64,000 bases of DNA from Carya illinoinensis. Lineage: Eukaryota; Streptophyta; Magnoliopsida; Fagales; Juglandaceae. The position numbers were made by a program, and so were the translations under genes. The stretch is taken from the NCBI RefSeq assembly GCF_018687715.1, contig NC_056766.1, positions 15,843,501 to 15,907,500 on the forward strand, written 5' to 3'. Positions 24,150-34,875 of this stretch are shown one piece after another (positions within the stretch are counted from its first letter, which is position 1; each line of letters begins with the position of its first letter). The notes below the pieces were generated by a model. It did no database searches. It worked only from the letters and a program-made list of their open reading frames with translations, and was not told where the DNA came from.

Positions 24150-24310
24150 CATGTCAGTGAAGTTTAGATATTGAATTGGGATAAAAATTATATTATATAT
24201 TATTTTTTTTAGAATTTAAAAATTTTGAGTTATTTATTATATTTTTTGTGAAAATTTTAAAAAAATTATTATAATAAAATGAAATGAGTTTAGGTCAACT
24301 CTGAATTCGA
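24150..24310 (+). mobile_element. MITE family M, copy 3 (partial)
   Basis: Contains GAGTTATTTATTATATTTTTTGTGAAAATTT and AATAAAATGAAATGAG, the family core; the left part is degraded. Confidence 0.5.
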
Positions 24311-24374
24311 ACGGTTCCATAATAAAAATGACACACAAATCACAACTTTGGAAAAACATCCACATTATCCCTCA

Positions 24375-24592
24375 AGTTTAGGTTTAGATGGTAAGATGAG
24401 AATATTTGGTTTTAGATGAAAGTTGAATAAATATTATTTTTTTAATATTATTATTGTTTTAAGATTTGAAAAAGTTGAATTGGGATTCGAAAAAGTTAAA
24501 TAGTTTATTATATTTTAATTGAAAATTTAAAAAAAAAATATAATGATGAAATGAGAATTTTGTATCTCATCTTAACTGCTAAACCTACATGT
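24375..24592 (+). mobile_element. MITE family M, copy 4
   Basis: Full-looking copy: TTTAGATGGTAAGATGAG on the left, GATGAAAGTTGAATAAATATTA, a duplicated GAAAAAGTT stretch, then ATCTCATCTTAACTGCTAAACC on the right, so the ends are imperfect inverted repeats. Confidence 0.6.
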
Positions 24593-25959
24593 ACCCCCAA
24601 GCACTCTAAAAAAAAATAAAAAAAATACAAAAGAGCAAAGCCTCCTCAACCATCCTTTCTCCCAAACCAACATGAGCATTGCTCATTTTGCAAAGCTCCA
24701 TCACAAGTTTCATTGTCACATGTCAAATTTATCATTTTCATGAAAAAAAGGAGATTCCATTTTCATGATATGATAATATCAATTCTTCTACAACCAGTTG
24801 CCACTTGCAAACTGCAGGCAGTTGGCTGACGTGGCATTATATTAAAAACAAAAAAAAAAGTAATATAAGGGAAAGATGAAATTGTAGAAGCTTGTTCTTC
24901 AAGTTTTAGAGAAACACTCTCCCTATTTCATTTTTGAGCTACTTCTTGCATGGAGCCAACTTTGGCTTTTGTTCACAGTATTCGTGGTTGTCTTCTTCAT
25001 GCAACTAGTTCACATTGTGCTTTGAAACAAAGTGGGAAAAACAATGTGTTTGCATCATAGTCTTCAGCGCCGTCGTTTGTAAGCAACCTGGTAAGAGCTT
25101 TGTGCTTCTTCTTCTTCGTGTGGGTCTTCTCTAGCATCTGGATCTTCTTTAGCGTTTGGGTCAACTTTTGTCAGATACGGTTGCCTCCCTCCTCTCCTCT
25201 ATGCCTTAAGTAGTTGACAAAAATTTTATGTTCTACCTTCTTGGCATACTCCAAAAAATCACACATACGTGGCTTTTGCATGTAAGATTGATACTAGCAA
25301 GGTGCCTTTCGTATGTGAGAAAGAATGATTTGGGCCTGCCCTTTTACCTTTCTCCAATGAAATCATCAATAAACTCTTTATTCGCAAATAATAACAAGCT
25401 TAGCTGTCTAGATGGTCGGCTTTAGCATAAATGGAAAGTATAAGGAGAGATCATGATCCAAAACAAAACCCAAGTACAAAAATTAGACAGTGGAATAAAA
25501 AGTTAAAGTTAACAGAGAGAGAGAGATGGTAACCTTCAAGAACATGATCTTCAGCTCCAATGGAGGAATCACTACAGACGTCACAAAACAACTCTTCCAT
25601 GGATTTCACCAGTCCAAGCTCTCACGCTAGACAGATATGAACAAGGTAAGAAGAAAAAGGCTCATCACCAGTATAAGAAGATCCCTGAGGCCTTGTATTC
25701 TACAAAACATGTCGTGGTTATTGGGCCAAAAACATGAATGAAATGGTGCCGTTTCTCCAATCCTAGAAACGACGCTGTTTCAATAAAGAAGTCTACCACA
25801 TCAGCTGCCGTAAGCCCCGTATGTGCGCCGACTACTTCTACCGACTGCATCTAGCGTTTTTCATGAAAATATTAGACCTCACCCATCTTATTCACAACCA
25901 GCAGTCTGCTACTATGATTACTTAGAAAAACCAATATTCTTAATGATATTTAGCTTATA

Positions 25960-27424
25960 AGGCTACATTTGGATGTCGAGATGTGTTGCCTAGATGACTA
26001 ACACAAAAGGGGGGTGAATTGAGTTGTATTAAAAAACATAACAATTATAAATCAAATATATAATATAAAATATAAACAAAATATGAAATAACAATAAATA
26101 TAAAGAGTAAGGGTAAGAGAGAAGCAAACTCAGTATATTAACGAGGTTCGGCCCCACTGCCTACGTCCTCGCCTCAAGCTACCCGTTGAGGATTCCCAAA
26201 TTCACTATTCAACCTCCTTCAGGTGGAGATAGAAACTTATTACACCTTTGAACAACACCGCTACAAAGGATCCGTGTAGAACACCTTCTACACTTGCAAT
26301 CACCTTACACGTGGTGATTCACCTATTCCCCGTGTAGAATACTTTTTACACGCACAAGGGTTATACACACCCTTTTTCTGATACAAAAGCTGATAGTGGG
26401 TAGATTATCAGAAAACACTCATCAATGAGTGAAATAAGAACAATACAACGCAAACTATATCTCTCAAAATGAATAAGGATTAATGCTCAATGCTTAGAGA
26501 AGAGAAAATGAAAGTTTTGAATGAATGTTATATGCTCTTGGTGTTGTGAATGTGAAGCTCTCAAATGATCTATTTATAGGCATATGAGACTTCATATTCA
26601 AATTTAAAAAGATTCACATGTCAAAGACAACATCATTCACTTTTTCAAAAAATTCAAATAAAAGGTTCTTCTTTTTCAATTGTCAAAGACAACATCATTC
26701 ACTTTTTCAAAAAAATCAAACCTAATCTTTTACTTTTGGCATATGACAAAATGAACACATTTTCCTTTTCAAAAAATTCAAACCTAACCTTTTACTTTTT
26801 GTATATGACAAAATGAACACACTTTACTTTTCAAATTTTTCAAACAAAATCATCTACCTTTTGTATAAGTCTAAAAAAGCATTAATCACTTTTGAAAATA
26901 TTCAAATAAAACATGCACATGTGAAAGATGACAATCAATCATCTTTAATATTTTCAAAGTTCAACCCTTTAATCAAGGCATACACATGCAAAAGATGACT
27001 ATCAATCATCTTTCAAAATTTTCAAATTTAATTTTCAAAAATATTCATGCACATGTGGAAAATGTATTTTAATGCTTTATGATAAAATATTAATTTTGAG
27101 CATTAATCCTAATTTCAAATTTTAAGAGATTTACAACATTACTCTATGACTTTAATGTGAACTTGTTTCCTTCTTGCTCATGCTTGGTTCTTTGATGTGC
27201 TTGATTCCATTGTGTGAATAACTTGAACTTGAAACTTCTTTATTCTTTAAATTCATTTGTTATCATCAAAATTCATATGTAAATATATAATTATACAAAA
27301 CTTGAAATCTTGGGTTCAACAAGATGGTTTCTAATAATTGGTGAATAGTAATAAAAAATTATAAATATCTTATAAATAGTAATAAATTTTCATTTCAAAC
27401 TCCTTCACTTACCAAACACAGCCT
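25960..27424 (+). mobile_element. MITE split by a solo LTR
   Basis: Ends AGGCTACATTTGG and CCAAACACAGCCT form imperfect inverted repeats. The MITE itself is about 130 bp (25960-25983 plus 27322-27424, with one copy of the LTR target site). The rest is the inserted LTR. Confidence 0.6.
25984..27321 (+). mobile_element. solo LTR, 1338 bp, target duplication AGATG
   Basis: Starts TGTTGCCTAG, ends GGTTCAACA (TGTT...AACA). It is flanked by AGATG on both sides (25979-25983 and 27322-27326). There is no internal coding region. The section GTTCGGCCCCACTGCCTACG and the CCGTGTAGAA repeats (26270-26340) are of a type I associate with plant Sirevirus/copia LTRs. A solo LTR arises by recombination between the two LTRs of one element. 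Confidence 0.85.
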
Positions 27425-27904
27425 AGGATTTACGAGAAATAATATAGGTGAAGCAATTTTTATGATTAGATAGTGATTGGGAAAAAATATAAAAAATAGT
27501 AATTTTATATGTAAATTGATGGATCTAATAGTTTGGGTACCAAAAAAGGCAATGGTTTGTGGTCCAAAATATTCTTTTCCTTTTATATGCGCATGTAAGG
27601 AAGAGAGGAAAACAAGAACAATGATAATTTTAGTTGTGAATATATAAGTACTGCGTAATCATTTTTAAAAAAAATAAATATAACCCCTACATGAAAAATA
27701 AAAAATAATAAATTTAATAATAAATTTTATTCTTTTTTAAAATGACTATATGACGCTTGCGTATTTAACAATTATACGTAACATTAATCAAAAAAAGAAA
27801 AAGAAGGGGCCTATAAATTTAGATCAAGATCAAGGGACGTTGGATATTGTCAAAAGTAATAGCTTGAGATGTAAATGGATGGTTCTTATAGCCTATGATG
27901 TAAA
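27425..27904. other. AT-rich spacer, no gene
   Basis: No domain or long frame. 27640-27790 shares its make-up (ATTATACGTAACATTA) with 22905-22990 and may be a decayed MITE. Confidence 0.4.
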
Positions 27905-28110
27905 TTACAGTTAGGCCTAGTTTAGTTATAAAGTTTAGATGAAATATTTTATTGAAAATTAAATAAAATATTAATTTAATTTAATTTTTATATTAATTTT
28001 ATTTTAGAATTAAAAAATTTTGAATTATTTGTTATATTTTATATAAAAATTTTAAAAAAATAATAATTATATAAAATAAGATGAAATGAAATAGACAAGA
28101 CTTTAATATA
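27905..28110 (+). mobile_element. MITE family M, copy 5
   Basis: TTAGGCCTAGTTTAGTTATAAAG on the left, GAATTATTTGTTATATTTTATA in the core, ATAAGATGAAATGAAAT on the right. Same word order as copies 2 and 4. Confidence 0.6.
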
Positions 28111-28612
28111 GAGAGAGATAAACTCAATAATAAATCCCAAACCAAACTCAGGCCCAAGCTCCCGGAAGTGCTAAGTGGTTGACAATTGCACCGAACAGTT
28201 TATGAAATTAATTCAAACAAAATCCGATAACTTTTTATTTTATTTTATTTTATTTTCCTTTTCTTTTTTATTTTTTTTTGAAGCAAAATGCGATAATTTG
28301 TATAGCAAATAACATTTCCCTGAAATATATAAAAAAAAAGGACTTTAGATTTATAAGCAGATTACCTGACTACCTGCACAATGTACAGCAGCAGATGCAC
28401 CTCTGTAAATGGCAATAAATTACATTGAAACTAAATAAATCTAAGAAGTATTTTAATTATTAAAAAAATTATAACTTCACGTAATTTAATATATTAAATT
28501 ATAAAATTATTTTTATTATAAAATAAATTTAATATATTATATAAAATTATATTAGTTTGTAGATATATTTTTATTAAAAAAAATTTTTATACACCACATT
28601 ATAATTTTATTT

Positions 28613-28709
28613 TCATTACACTATATAAGATGTAGAATATTTATTACTATTTAATAATTTTTTATTATTTAATAGTAATAAATATATCATATCTTATATA
28701 GTATGATGA
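28613..28709. repeat. long near-perfect hairpin
   Basis: Arms of about 40 bases pair over ACTATATAAGAT ... ATTTATTACTATTTAATAA with TTATTTAATAGTAATAAAT ... ATCTTATATAGT; the loop is about six bases (TTTTTTA region, 28660-28668). Most likely a foldback MITE core. A small-RNA precursor is possible but not shown. Confidence 0.75.
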
Positions 28710-28877
28710 AAGTTGAAAGAAAGTATGGCGTATAGGTGTGAGACATTTATACATGTGATGCACTATCATCCCCTTTTTTAATGATCATTCTATAAAAGCT
28801 TGTTATATCTATCACAATTAAATTATGTTAGTACTAAATAATGGTTGAATTAACAGAAAATATTTAAAAAAACACTT

Positions 28878-29198
28878 AGATTGCATTTAGATGTTGAGAT
28901 GACCTGAGTTCTTTATGAATAGTAGTGAGTTGAGCAGGTAGAATGAGTTATGTGAGATCAACTAAAATGAGTTTAGATATATTTGAATGTTAAGATAAAT
29001 GTAGTACTATTTATAAAAAATTAAAAAAAGTTGTAAGTCCCACACATAAAGATGTGTTATATTGAAAAAAAGTTAAGGATTCTACATATAAAGAAGTTTT
29101 GAATTTAAATAAATTTAATAATTTAAAAATTGAGTATTTAGATATTAATCTCAATTTAAAATTAATTGATTTCAACTGTTTTACATCCAAATGCATCT
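28878..29198. mobile_element. MITE with AGATGCATTTGGATGT-type ends
   Basis: The left end AGATTGCATTTAGATGT and the right end ACATCCAAATGCATCT are inverted repeats with few mismatches, 321 bp apart. Non-coding interior. A clear target duplication is not seen. Confidence 0.6.
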
Positions 29199-29284
29199 AG
29201 AAAATAATTGGACGCTCATTATTTTTTTTTCTTCAAGTATCATTTTCAAGCAGTAACGCCAAAATGCATCCGAGGTGTCAACGT

Positions 29285-31135
29285 TAGGGGTATTCAATCA
29301 AATATGGATTTGAATATCCGATCGTAACCGGATCCGAATTCTAAAAACCAGGCGGTTATTAGCCCGAATTAATCCAGATTCCAATCCGGGCAGATAACCG
29401 GATTGAATTTGAATATTCGGATTATAATTGGATATCCAGTTTTTTGCAACTTTTGCCTTAAAACCTGGATATACGGGTTATAACCAGGTTTAATCCCGAT
29501 TTTTTATTATTTCTTTAAAGACTTTAAAACTTTAAAAAAATATATAGCACTTTAAAAAAAATAAAAATTTCTATTATCTTGTTTCAATTGCCCAAATTTT
29601 TTTAAAAAACAATTTAAACATTTTTAAAGTTAAAAAATTAAATTAAATTAAAGACCAAAACAAATAAAAATACAAAATAAATAATATTGTTGTTTACATC
29701 ACAATGCAAAACATAAATTTACAAAGAACAAGATAAATAACAATACATCACAATATACAAGACCTCCAGCAACCTGATTACAGTAAATTTACAAGGGGCA
29801 TACCAGCATCCTCTAGCAACCTGATTACAGGAAACATAGTCATTAAACTGATGATGCAAGATTGTGTCCTGCATGGCTATGTAAACCTGGGAAAGTGGTT
29901 AGTGGTGGAGACCAACGGGGGCAACCTGAACTTAGCTGAAAATTAGTATTCATGCTAGAGGTACAAAAGAAGCAAACTATTCCCAATCCAAGAAATCTCA
30001 TGACATCTTTTCATTGCTAGCAGCAAGTGTATTACAAATACGTTTAATTCTTACACAACCCAATATAATAACTCAGAAAGACCAATCCACTTACTCATAG
30101 ATTGATACAAGTGAATCATCTTGCGAGCCTGCATATATAAGAACTTGAGTAAAATCTAATTTAATAAGACAAAATTAGAGATGGACTCAATTGCAGTGGC
30201 AGTAAACTATATACAGGGCAATTGAATATCACATCAAAATTTTTTTCAGCTTCCCAATAGAAACAAGTATACCTTAAAAGTTTACCACATCTCACTCACA
30301 ATTAGTCACACAAAGTTACTTAAAAAAAAAAAAAAAATTAGTCGTCACACGAAGTTTTTGTTTCTGAATTCCACAGTTGACTTACAGGCGCACCAGTTTC
30401 AAGCTAGTTACAGAAAGCTCCCTATTTCATATGGCTTCTGCATGAGATTGCTGTGAAATTATGCAGATCTTTAAGGTATACAGATTTCAAGGGTCTATTA
30501 TGCAAGAATTCTTTCACCAAGTCCCTCAGCTTTGCCGATGAAGGAAACACGCATCTCTTAAGCCAATAAAAATGTAAACGAAAGTGATTTATAAACAATA
30601 TGAAAACCATACAAATTATTCTACTTCAAAAATGAACTCCACTGGGTCTATTTTGGCATATTACATGTCTTATGACTTTTTAAGAGGCACTAGTAATACA
30701 ACTGAACAGATACAAATGGTCACTTACAAAACCAAATAACATTGATCAACAGCTTTTTTTCTTGCGAGCTAGTTCACGGGCCATCTCCCTTAGCTCCTCT
30801 AGCGAGGGAGGCTTTAGTCCCTCAGGGGGATACACTACATAAGAACGCTTCACACCAAAAATAATCAACAATAATATAGGTCACAATATTTTCTTGGGGG
30901 AAGGGGAATCATCCTACGGGCAAGTGGACAATGTCACAATGCTTTTTGAATTTGAAATCTTAAAGCCGGTTACGGATAAGACTGGTTAAATAACGAGATC
31001 CATAATCAATCCGCATAGATATTATAATTTTATATCCGCCTATATCCAATTCGGGCGGTTATTGGTTTGGATTTATCAGGATTCCAGATTTTTAACCGGA
31101 TCGAAAAAAAAATCCAGTCCAGATGCATACCCTTA
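29285..31135. mobile_element. hAT-like non-autonomous element with gene-like interior
   Basis: Ends TAGGGGTATTCA and TGCATACCCTTA form short imperfect inverted repeats, and both ends are dense in CCGGAT, ATCCGG and CGGTTATT words, as in the subterminal repeats of hAT elements. The interior (29500-30950) has no transposase. It carries an exon-like ORF (30746-30880) and other unique-looking sequence. No matching 8-bp target duplication was found, so the class is uncertain. Confidence 0.5.
30746..30880 (-). pseudogene. exon-like C-terminal fragment inside the hAT-like element, not identified
   Basis: A 44-codon stop-free stretch on the minus strand, ending in TGA at 30746-30748. It starts with a hydrophobic run PILLLIIFGV, then KRSYVVYPPEGLKPPS, a charged helix LEELREMARELARKKK and a final SC. 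Codon order and charge pattern look like real protein, unlike its AT-rich surroundings. There is no start codon, so it would be a last exon. A second possible piece (WLKRCVFPSSAKLRDLVKEF) lies at about 30480-30560 on the same strand. I do not recognise the family. It may be a captured host-gene fragment, or chance. Confidence 0.35.
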
Positions 31136-31139
31136 GATC

Positions 31140-32690
31140 AAAGACTCATTTAAAAGTGAGGATAACATAATGCTAGTAGAGTTTCAACATGCACAAGAGA
31201 AGGCAAAAAGTGTTACATATTGGAGAGACCTTGGATCTTTGATAGCATTCTGGTGTGTATTTAGGAGTTTGATGGGAATACTCCTCCCAAGGAAATTCCT
31301 TTCTCAACAGAAGTACTATACTGGGTCCAGGTTCATAATATGCCACTAGCTAACATGATAGAAGATGTGGGAAACCAAATTGGGAAGGGTCTTGGGGAGG
31401 TATTGGAAGTTGAAGTTGATAGTAGTGGCTTGGGATGGGGTAAGTTCCTACGTTTAAAGGTGGAAATAGACATTACTCTACCTTTAGTTCAAGTTAGATC
31501 TTTGTAATTGATGGTAAATAGGGGTGTAATTGGTTCGATTCTGTCTAGGTTTGGACATATTTTAGAATTGAACCGATATATACTGGTTTTGAAATTTGAA
31601 GAATTGATATTGCACAAGTTACACCCCTCAATTGATACTTTCAATTTTACCGATTCCAGTCCAATACAGTTGCGGTTTTTCCAATTTTTCTGTTATATTA
31701 TATATTATATAAATATAGTATATTGTAGTATGTAATAATATATTGATAATCTATTGTAGTATATTATAATATATATTATAAATTTATAATTGCATTATAA
31801 ACTATAGTGATATGTTATAATATATAATATAGTGATATATTATAGTATATTATAATATGTAGTGATATATTATTAGTATAACTATTAATATAATATACTA
31901 TAGTGATATAGGATTTTAAAATTTAATATTATATTAATTAGTAATTTATCATATAATACAAAATTATTTTATATATAGTTATATATAAAAATTATATATA
32001 ATATAAAAAATCATATAAAAGGGTACCGGACCGAACCAAACCTGAAATTGGACCAAACCCACCTGTCCGGTCCGGTCCAATCCAGCTTAATAGTTCACCG
32101 GTTCTTTTTTTTTTTTTTTTACACCTAATGGTAAACAAATGTGGCTACCTTTCAAATATGAAAGACTTCCAATGTTTTGTTTTCATTGTGGTGTTATTAA
32201 ACATGCAAAGAAAGGCTGATCTATGGATGCTCTTAGGCAGAGTTCTTTAGAAGAGAAGAAATGTCAGTATGGTTCATGGCTACGTGCCACCCCCTCAAAG
32301 TTAGTTGGAGATTCACATTGGAAGTATAGTGGAGATTGGGGTCAACAGCCCCACCACAATCGACAGAAGTGGAGTTCAGGCGAAAAGACTACTAATGAAA
32401 GTATCACGGTTATCACTGATCAATAGGCTCGAATCAAGGATTGTGTCAATCAGTAGGAGGATCATGGCTATTTTGGAAAGTTTCTCGTCTCAAAAAATGT
32501 CTCAATTAAAAAATAAGCGGGAAATGTGGAAGGCAAGTCAACCTCTGATAATGAAGTTTTTTCCTTAAATGAAAGTATTTCAGGAAAGGAAAATCTGACC
32601 AAGAAGGGAAAAGTTGAATTAAAGGAAGAGGAATTAATGTAAGATATCATAGGAAAGGATCAACAAGATTCAGTTGATATTTCTGTCACG
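31140..32690 (+). pseudogene. LINE ORF1 remnant (DUF4283 and zinc knuckle), split by a MITE
   Basis: 31140-31510 reads, with frame changes, as the DUF4283-like N-terminal half of a plant L1 ORF1: a VQVHNMPLANM-type motif and EVEVDSSGLGWGKFLRLKVEID. 32128-32690 continues with the CCHC_4 part, LPFKYERLPMFCFHCGVIKHAKKG, where the last Cys codon has become TGA, then a Trp/Lys-rich tail. ORF1 of these LINEs binds RNA. The two halves are separated by the 609-bp MITE at 31519-32127. There is no endonuclease or RT after it, so it is a dead fragment. Confidence 0.75.
31519..32127. mobile_element. MITE, 609 bp, with 8-bp target duplication ATGGTAAA
   Basis: Terminal TAGGGGTGTAA faces TTTACACCTA; the host word ATGGTAAA stands on both sides (31511-31518 and 32128-32135). 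An 8-bp duplication fits the hAT superfamily. Subterminal CCGGTCCGGTCC and GGTTCGATT words are inverted partners. A truncated copy ends the repeat at 22085-22240. Confidence 0.75.
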
Positions 32691-32727
32691 CGCAATAAGG
32701 GGTGTCATCACACACCTTATTAGTTTT

Positions 32728-32908
32728 AAGTAGTTTTACACTTAAATGGTAGACTTATTAGGCCACTTAAAATCTGTCATATCAATTAGTGTGATCAGAG
32801 ATTACAAAATCTAAGATAAAAAAACGTTATTGTTCTTTGTTATTGAAGGCAAATAGTTCACATAACATAGAACAAAACACATTTGTCAAAATCACTACCA
32901 GACTTTCA
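32728..32908. repeat. second copy of the P450 intron-2 repeat
   Basis: Shares ATCAATTAGTGT, TTGAAGGCAAATAG and TTTGTCAAAATCACTAC with 17650-17817. Confidence 0.6.
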
Positions 32909-33073
32909 TGAATAATATAGTAGTGATAAAATAAATCAGGGTCTAATTCATTAGAAGCCTATTGCCAGTATTAAAAGAAAGATATAACATGATAAGAAAG
33001 AGATTAAATTAAAAGAGATTGACTGACATACTAGGTAGAAGCAATAGGACCTCCAAAGAAGGAAGGATACATC

Positions 33074-34300
33074 TATAAAATCCAAATCCAACCTATATAA
33101 TTAATGGGTGACACAACATGACCCGCTTAACCTATTTAGTAATTAATGTTTATTGGGTTAACTTGGACACGACCCATTTAACACATTTCGACCCGTTCAA
33201 ATGTGACAAAGTGGGTTATTTCAAATCCAACAATAAAATTATATAACTAATTAATAAATTAGAAGTATCATAGAAACTAAAAGAAAAATTATGGATTTAT
33301 TTATAACACCATTAAGTTATAATGAATCTGTAGCTCCACACCAAACGGTGTACTCCTTGGATTCACACCCTCTCCATGGTGATGGTACCCATAAGGGTAT
33401 TGGTCAAGGAAGTGCCAAGAAACAATTGTTTGATTTAGTCAAACATTTCTGATCCTTGCCAATATATGTATCTTTATCAACTAGTGCCTTGTGGTCTATA
33501 AATAGATACCATTTGTACACAATTCAAGTATTTGGAATTCTTTTGTCCATCAACAACTTGTGGAACAAATACTCCCACGGGGGTGTTACCATATTGTGTT
33601 AACACAACCCATTTTCATTCTATAATTTCTTATAGTGGTATCAAGAGCCTTGTCATGACAAAGGAGTTGTATTCTCACATAGAGAAGACCTTCAATATAC
33701 AAGCACTTGCTTTGGCAACAACACTTTCATATTACAATCACTTATGGAGACTTTCAGAGCCAAGGAAAACACTTTTCTAAATCACAATGGAAGGTCTCGA
33801 GTATACTAGGAATCTACAAAATCTTATAGCTAATTAATATTTTGAGGAAAACTATTGGAATATTTTCACTCAAAGAGGAAAAACAGTGCTACCTGAAGTA
33901 GGGAATAACCAAAATTTTTCAAAAACTATTCTGGCAGGTCACTGGAGTTCCTCACCATCATAGGGGTTCAATAGTATCGGGGACTCTTTAGACATACCAT
34001 TGTTGCTGTCCAACTTGCCGTCCAACCGAATCCAATTTGCATGAGAAAGAAGACACCACCTTTAAAAAAAAATAAAAATAAAAAAAATAAACGTTGCCGT
34101 TTCGACCAATGGTAACAAGAATTCAAACAATCCTGTCCTAAACGATGATATCGTCCAGCAAACTAGGAAGCAAATTGACCAAATAGACAACGTCATTTTG
34201 GCCACATCTGAGTTTCAAATTTCTGTAGTGAATAGGGGTGTTTCACCAAAGGCCAAGCATGACATCTTCCAAAGACGTTAGAAGCTGCTCGGAAGAACCA
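33074..34300 (+). repeat. dispersed retroelement-derived repeat, copy 2
   Basis: Uninterrupted match to 4861-6132 plus a further 40 bp that copy 1 lost to the insertion at 6133. Contains TATAAATAGATACCATTTG and the primer-like TGGTATCAAGAGCC (33635-33648). No coding domain. Confidence 0.7.
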
Positions 34301-34875
34301 GCACAATGTTATTTTGAATGCACTAAACAACGTCATTCTATCTAGACTGAAGCAGCACCAGATGGCCTATAAATGTGTTTTGATTCCAACCCACCTTGCT
34401 GAAGCCCAAACACTTGTGACTCAGAAAATGCCCAAGCCTAAGATGTGAGCTGACCAATATTTTGAAGCCGAACGCCGAGCTGCTAGTTGAGCTATGAGAA
34501 GAGAAGAAGTTTCAGCCATTGATCGCACCATTGACCACACCATGTAAACCAATTTGAACTGCCCAACTTGGTTTTCTGAACCAATTTGGACCAACTTTGG
34601 GATTTTTTACTGTTCTGAGTTATTTCAAACTTGATTTGGTCTATCCAAAACTCGTTACGCTTCTAGTTTTGTGCCAAATTTCTATAGGGAACTTGTTACT
34701 CAATTGTGTAGCTTTTTTAGATCAGAAAAGCTACACAGTTGAGTTTAAGTCTGGAACAATTATTATTTGTAAGGGTAAAGTGAAAGGTGTGAATGCCACA
34801 ATATGTATGTGCTAAATATTGATATTAAAAATAAAGTATCTATTTATAATTATTTGAATATGTCTAAAAATTGTA
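34301..34875. other. no gene; unique to this copy
   Basis: Lies between the dispersed repeat and the duplicated P450 flank. The 72-codon frame at 34597-34815 shows no domain. Copy 1 has no counterpart. Confidence 0.4.

Larger units (their letters stand above)
22246..25959. other. gene-poor AT-rich region with MITE copies
   Basis: No coding domain seen. It contains a small hairpin at 22646-22681 (CACCCTTTTTTCT against AAGAAAAAAAGGGTG) and at least four copies of a 200-bp AT-rich element, listed separately. 24600-25959 has no recognisable feature; the minus-strand frame at 25665-25850 shows no domain. Confidence 0.5.

Noticed and set aside
25665..25850. 61-codon minus-strand ORF with a protein-like look
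   Set aside because: No recognised domain, no splice-linked neighbour; cannot be supported.
34597..34815. 72-codon plus-strand ORF with hydrophobic stretch
   Set aside because: Single short frame in repeat-derived DNA without domain or second copy.
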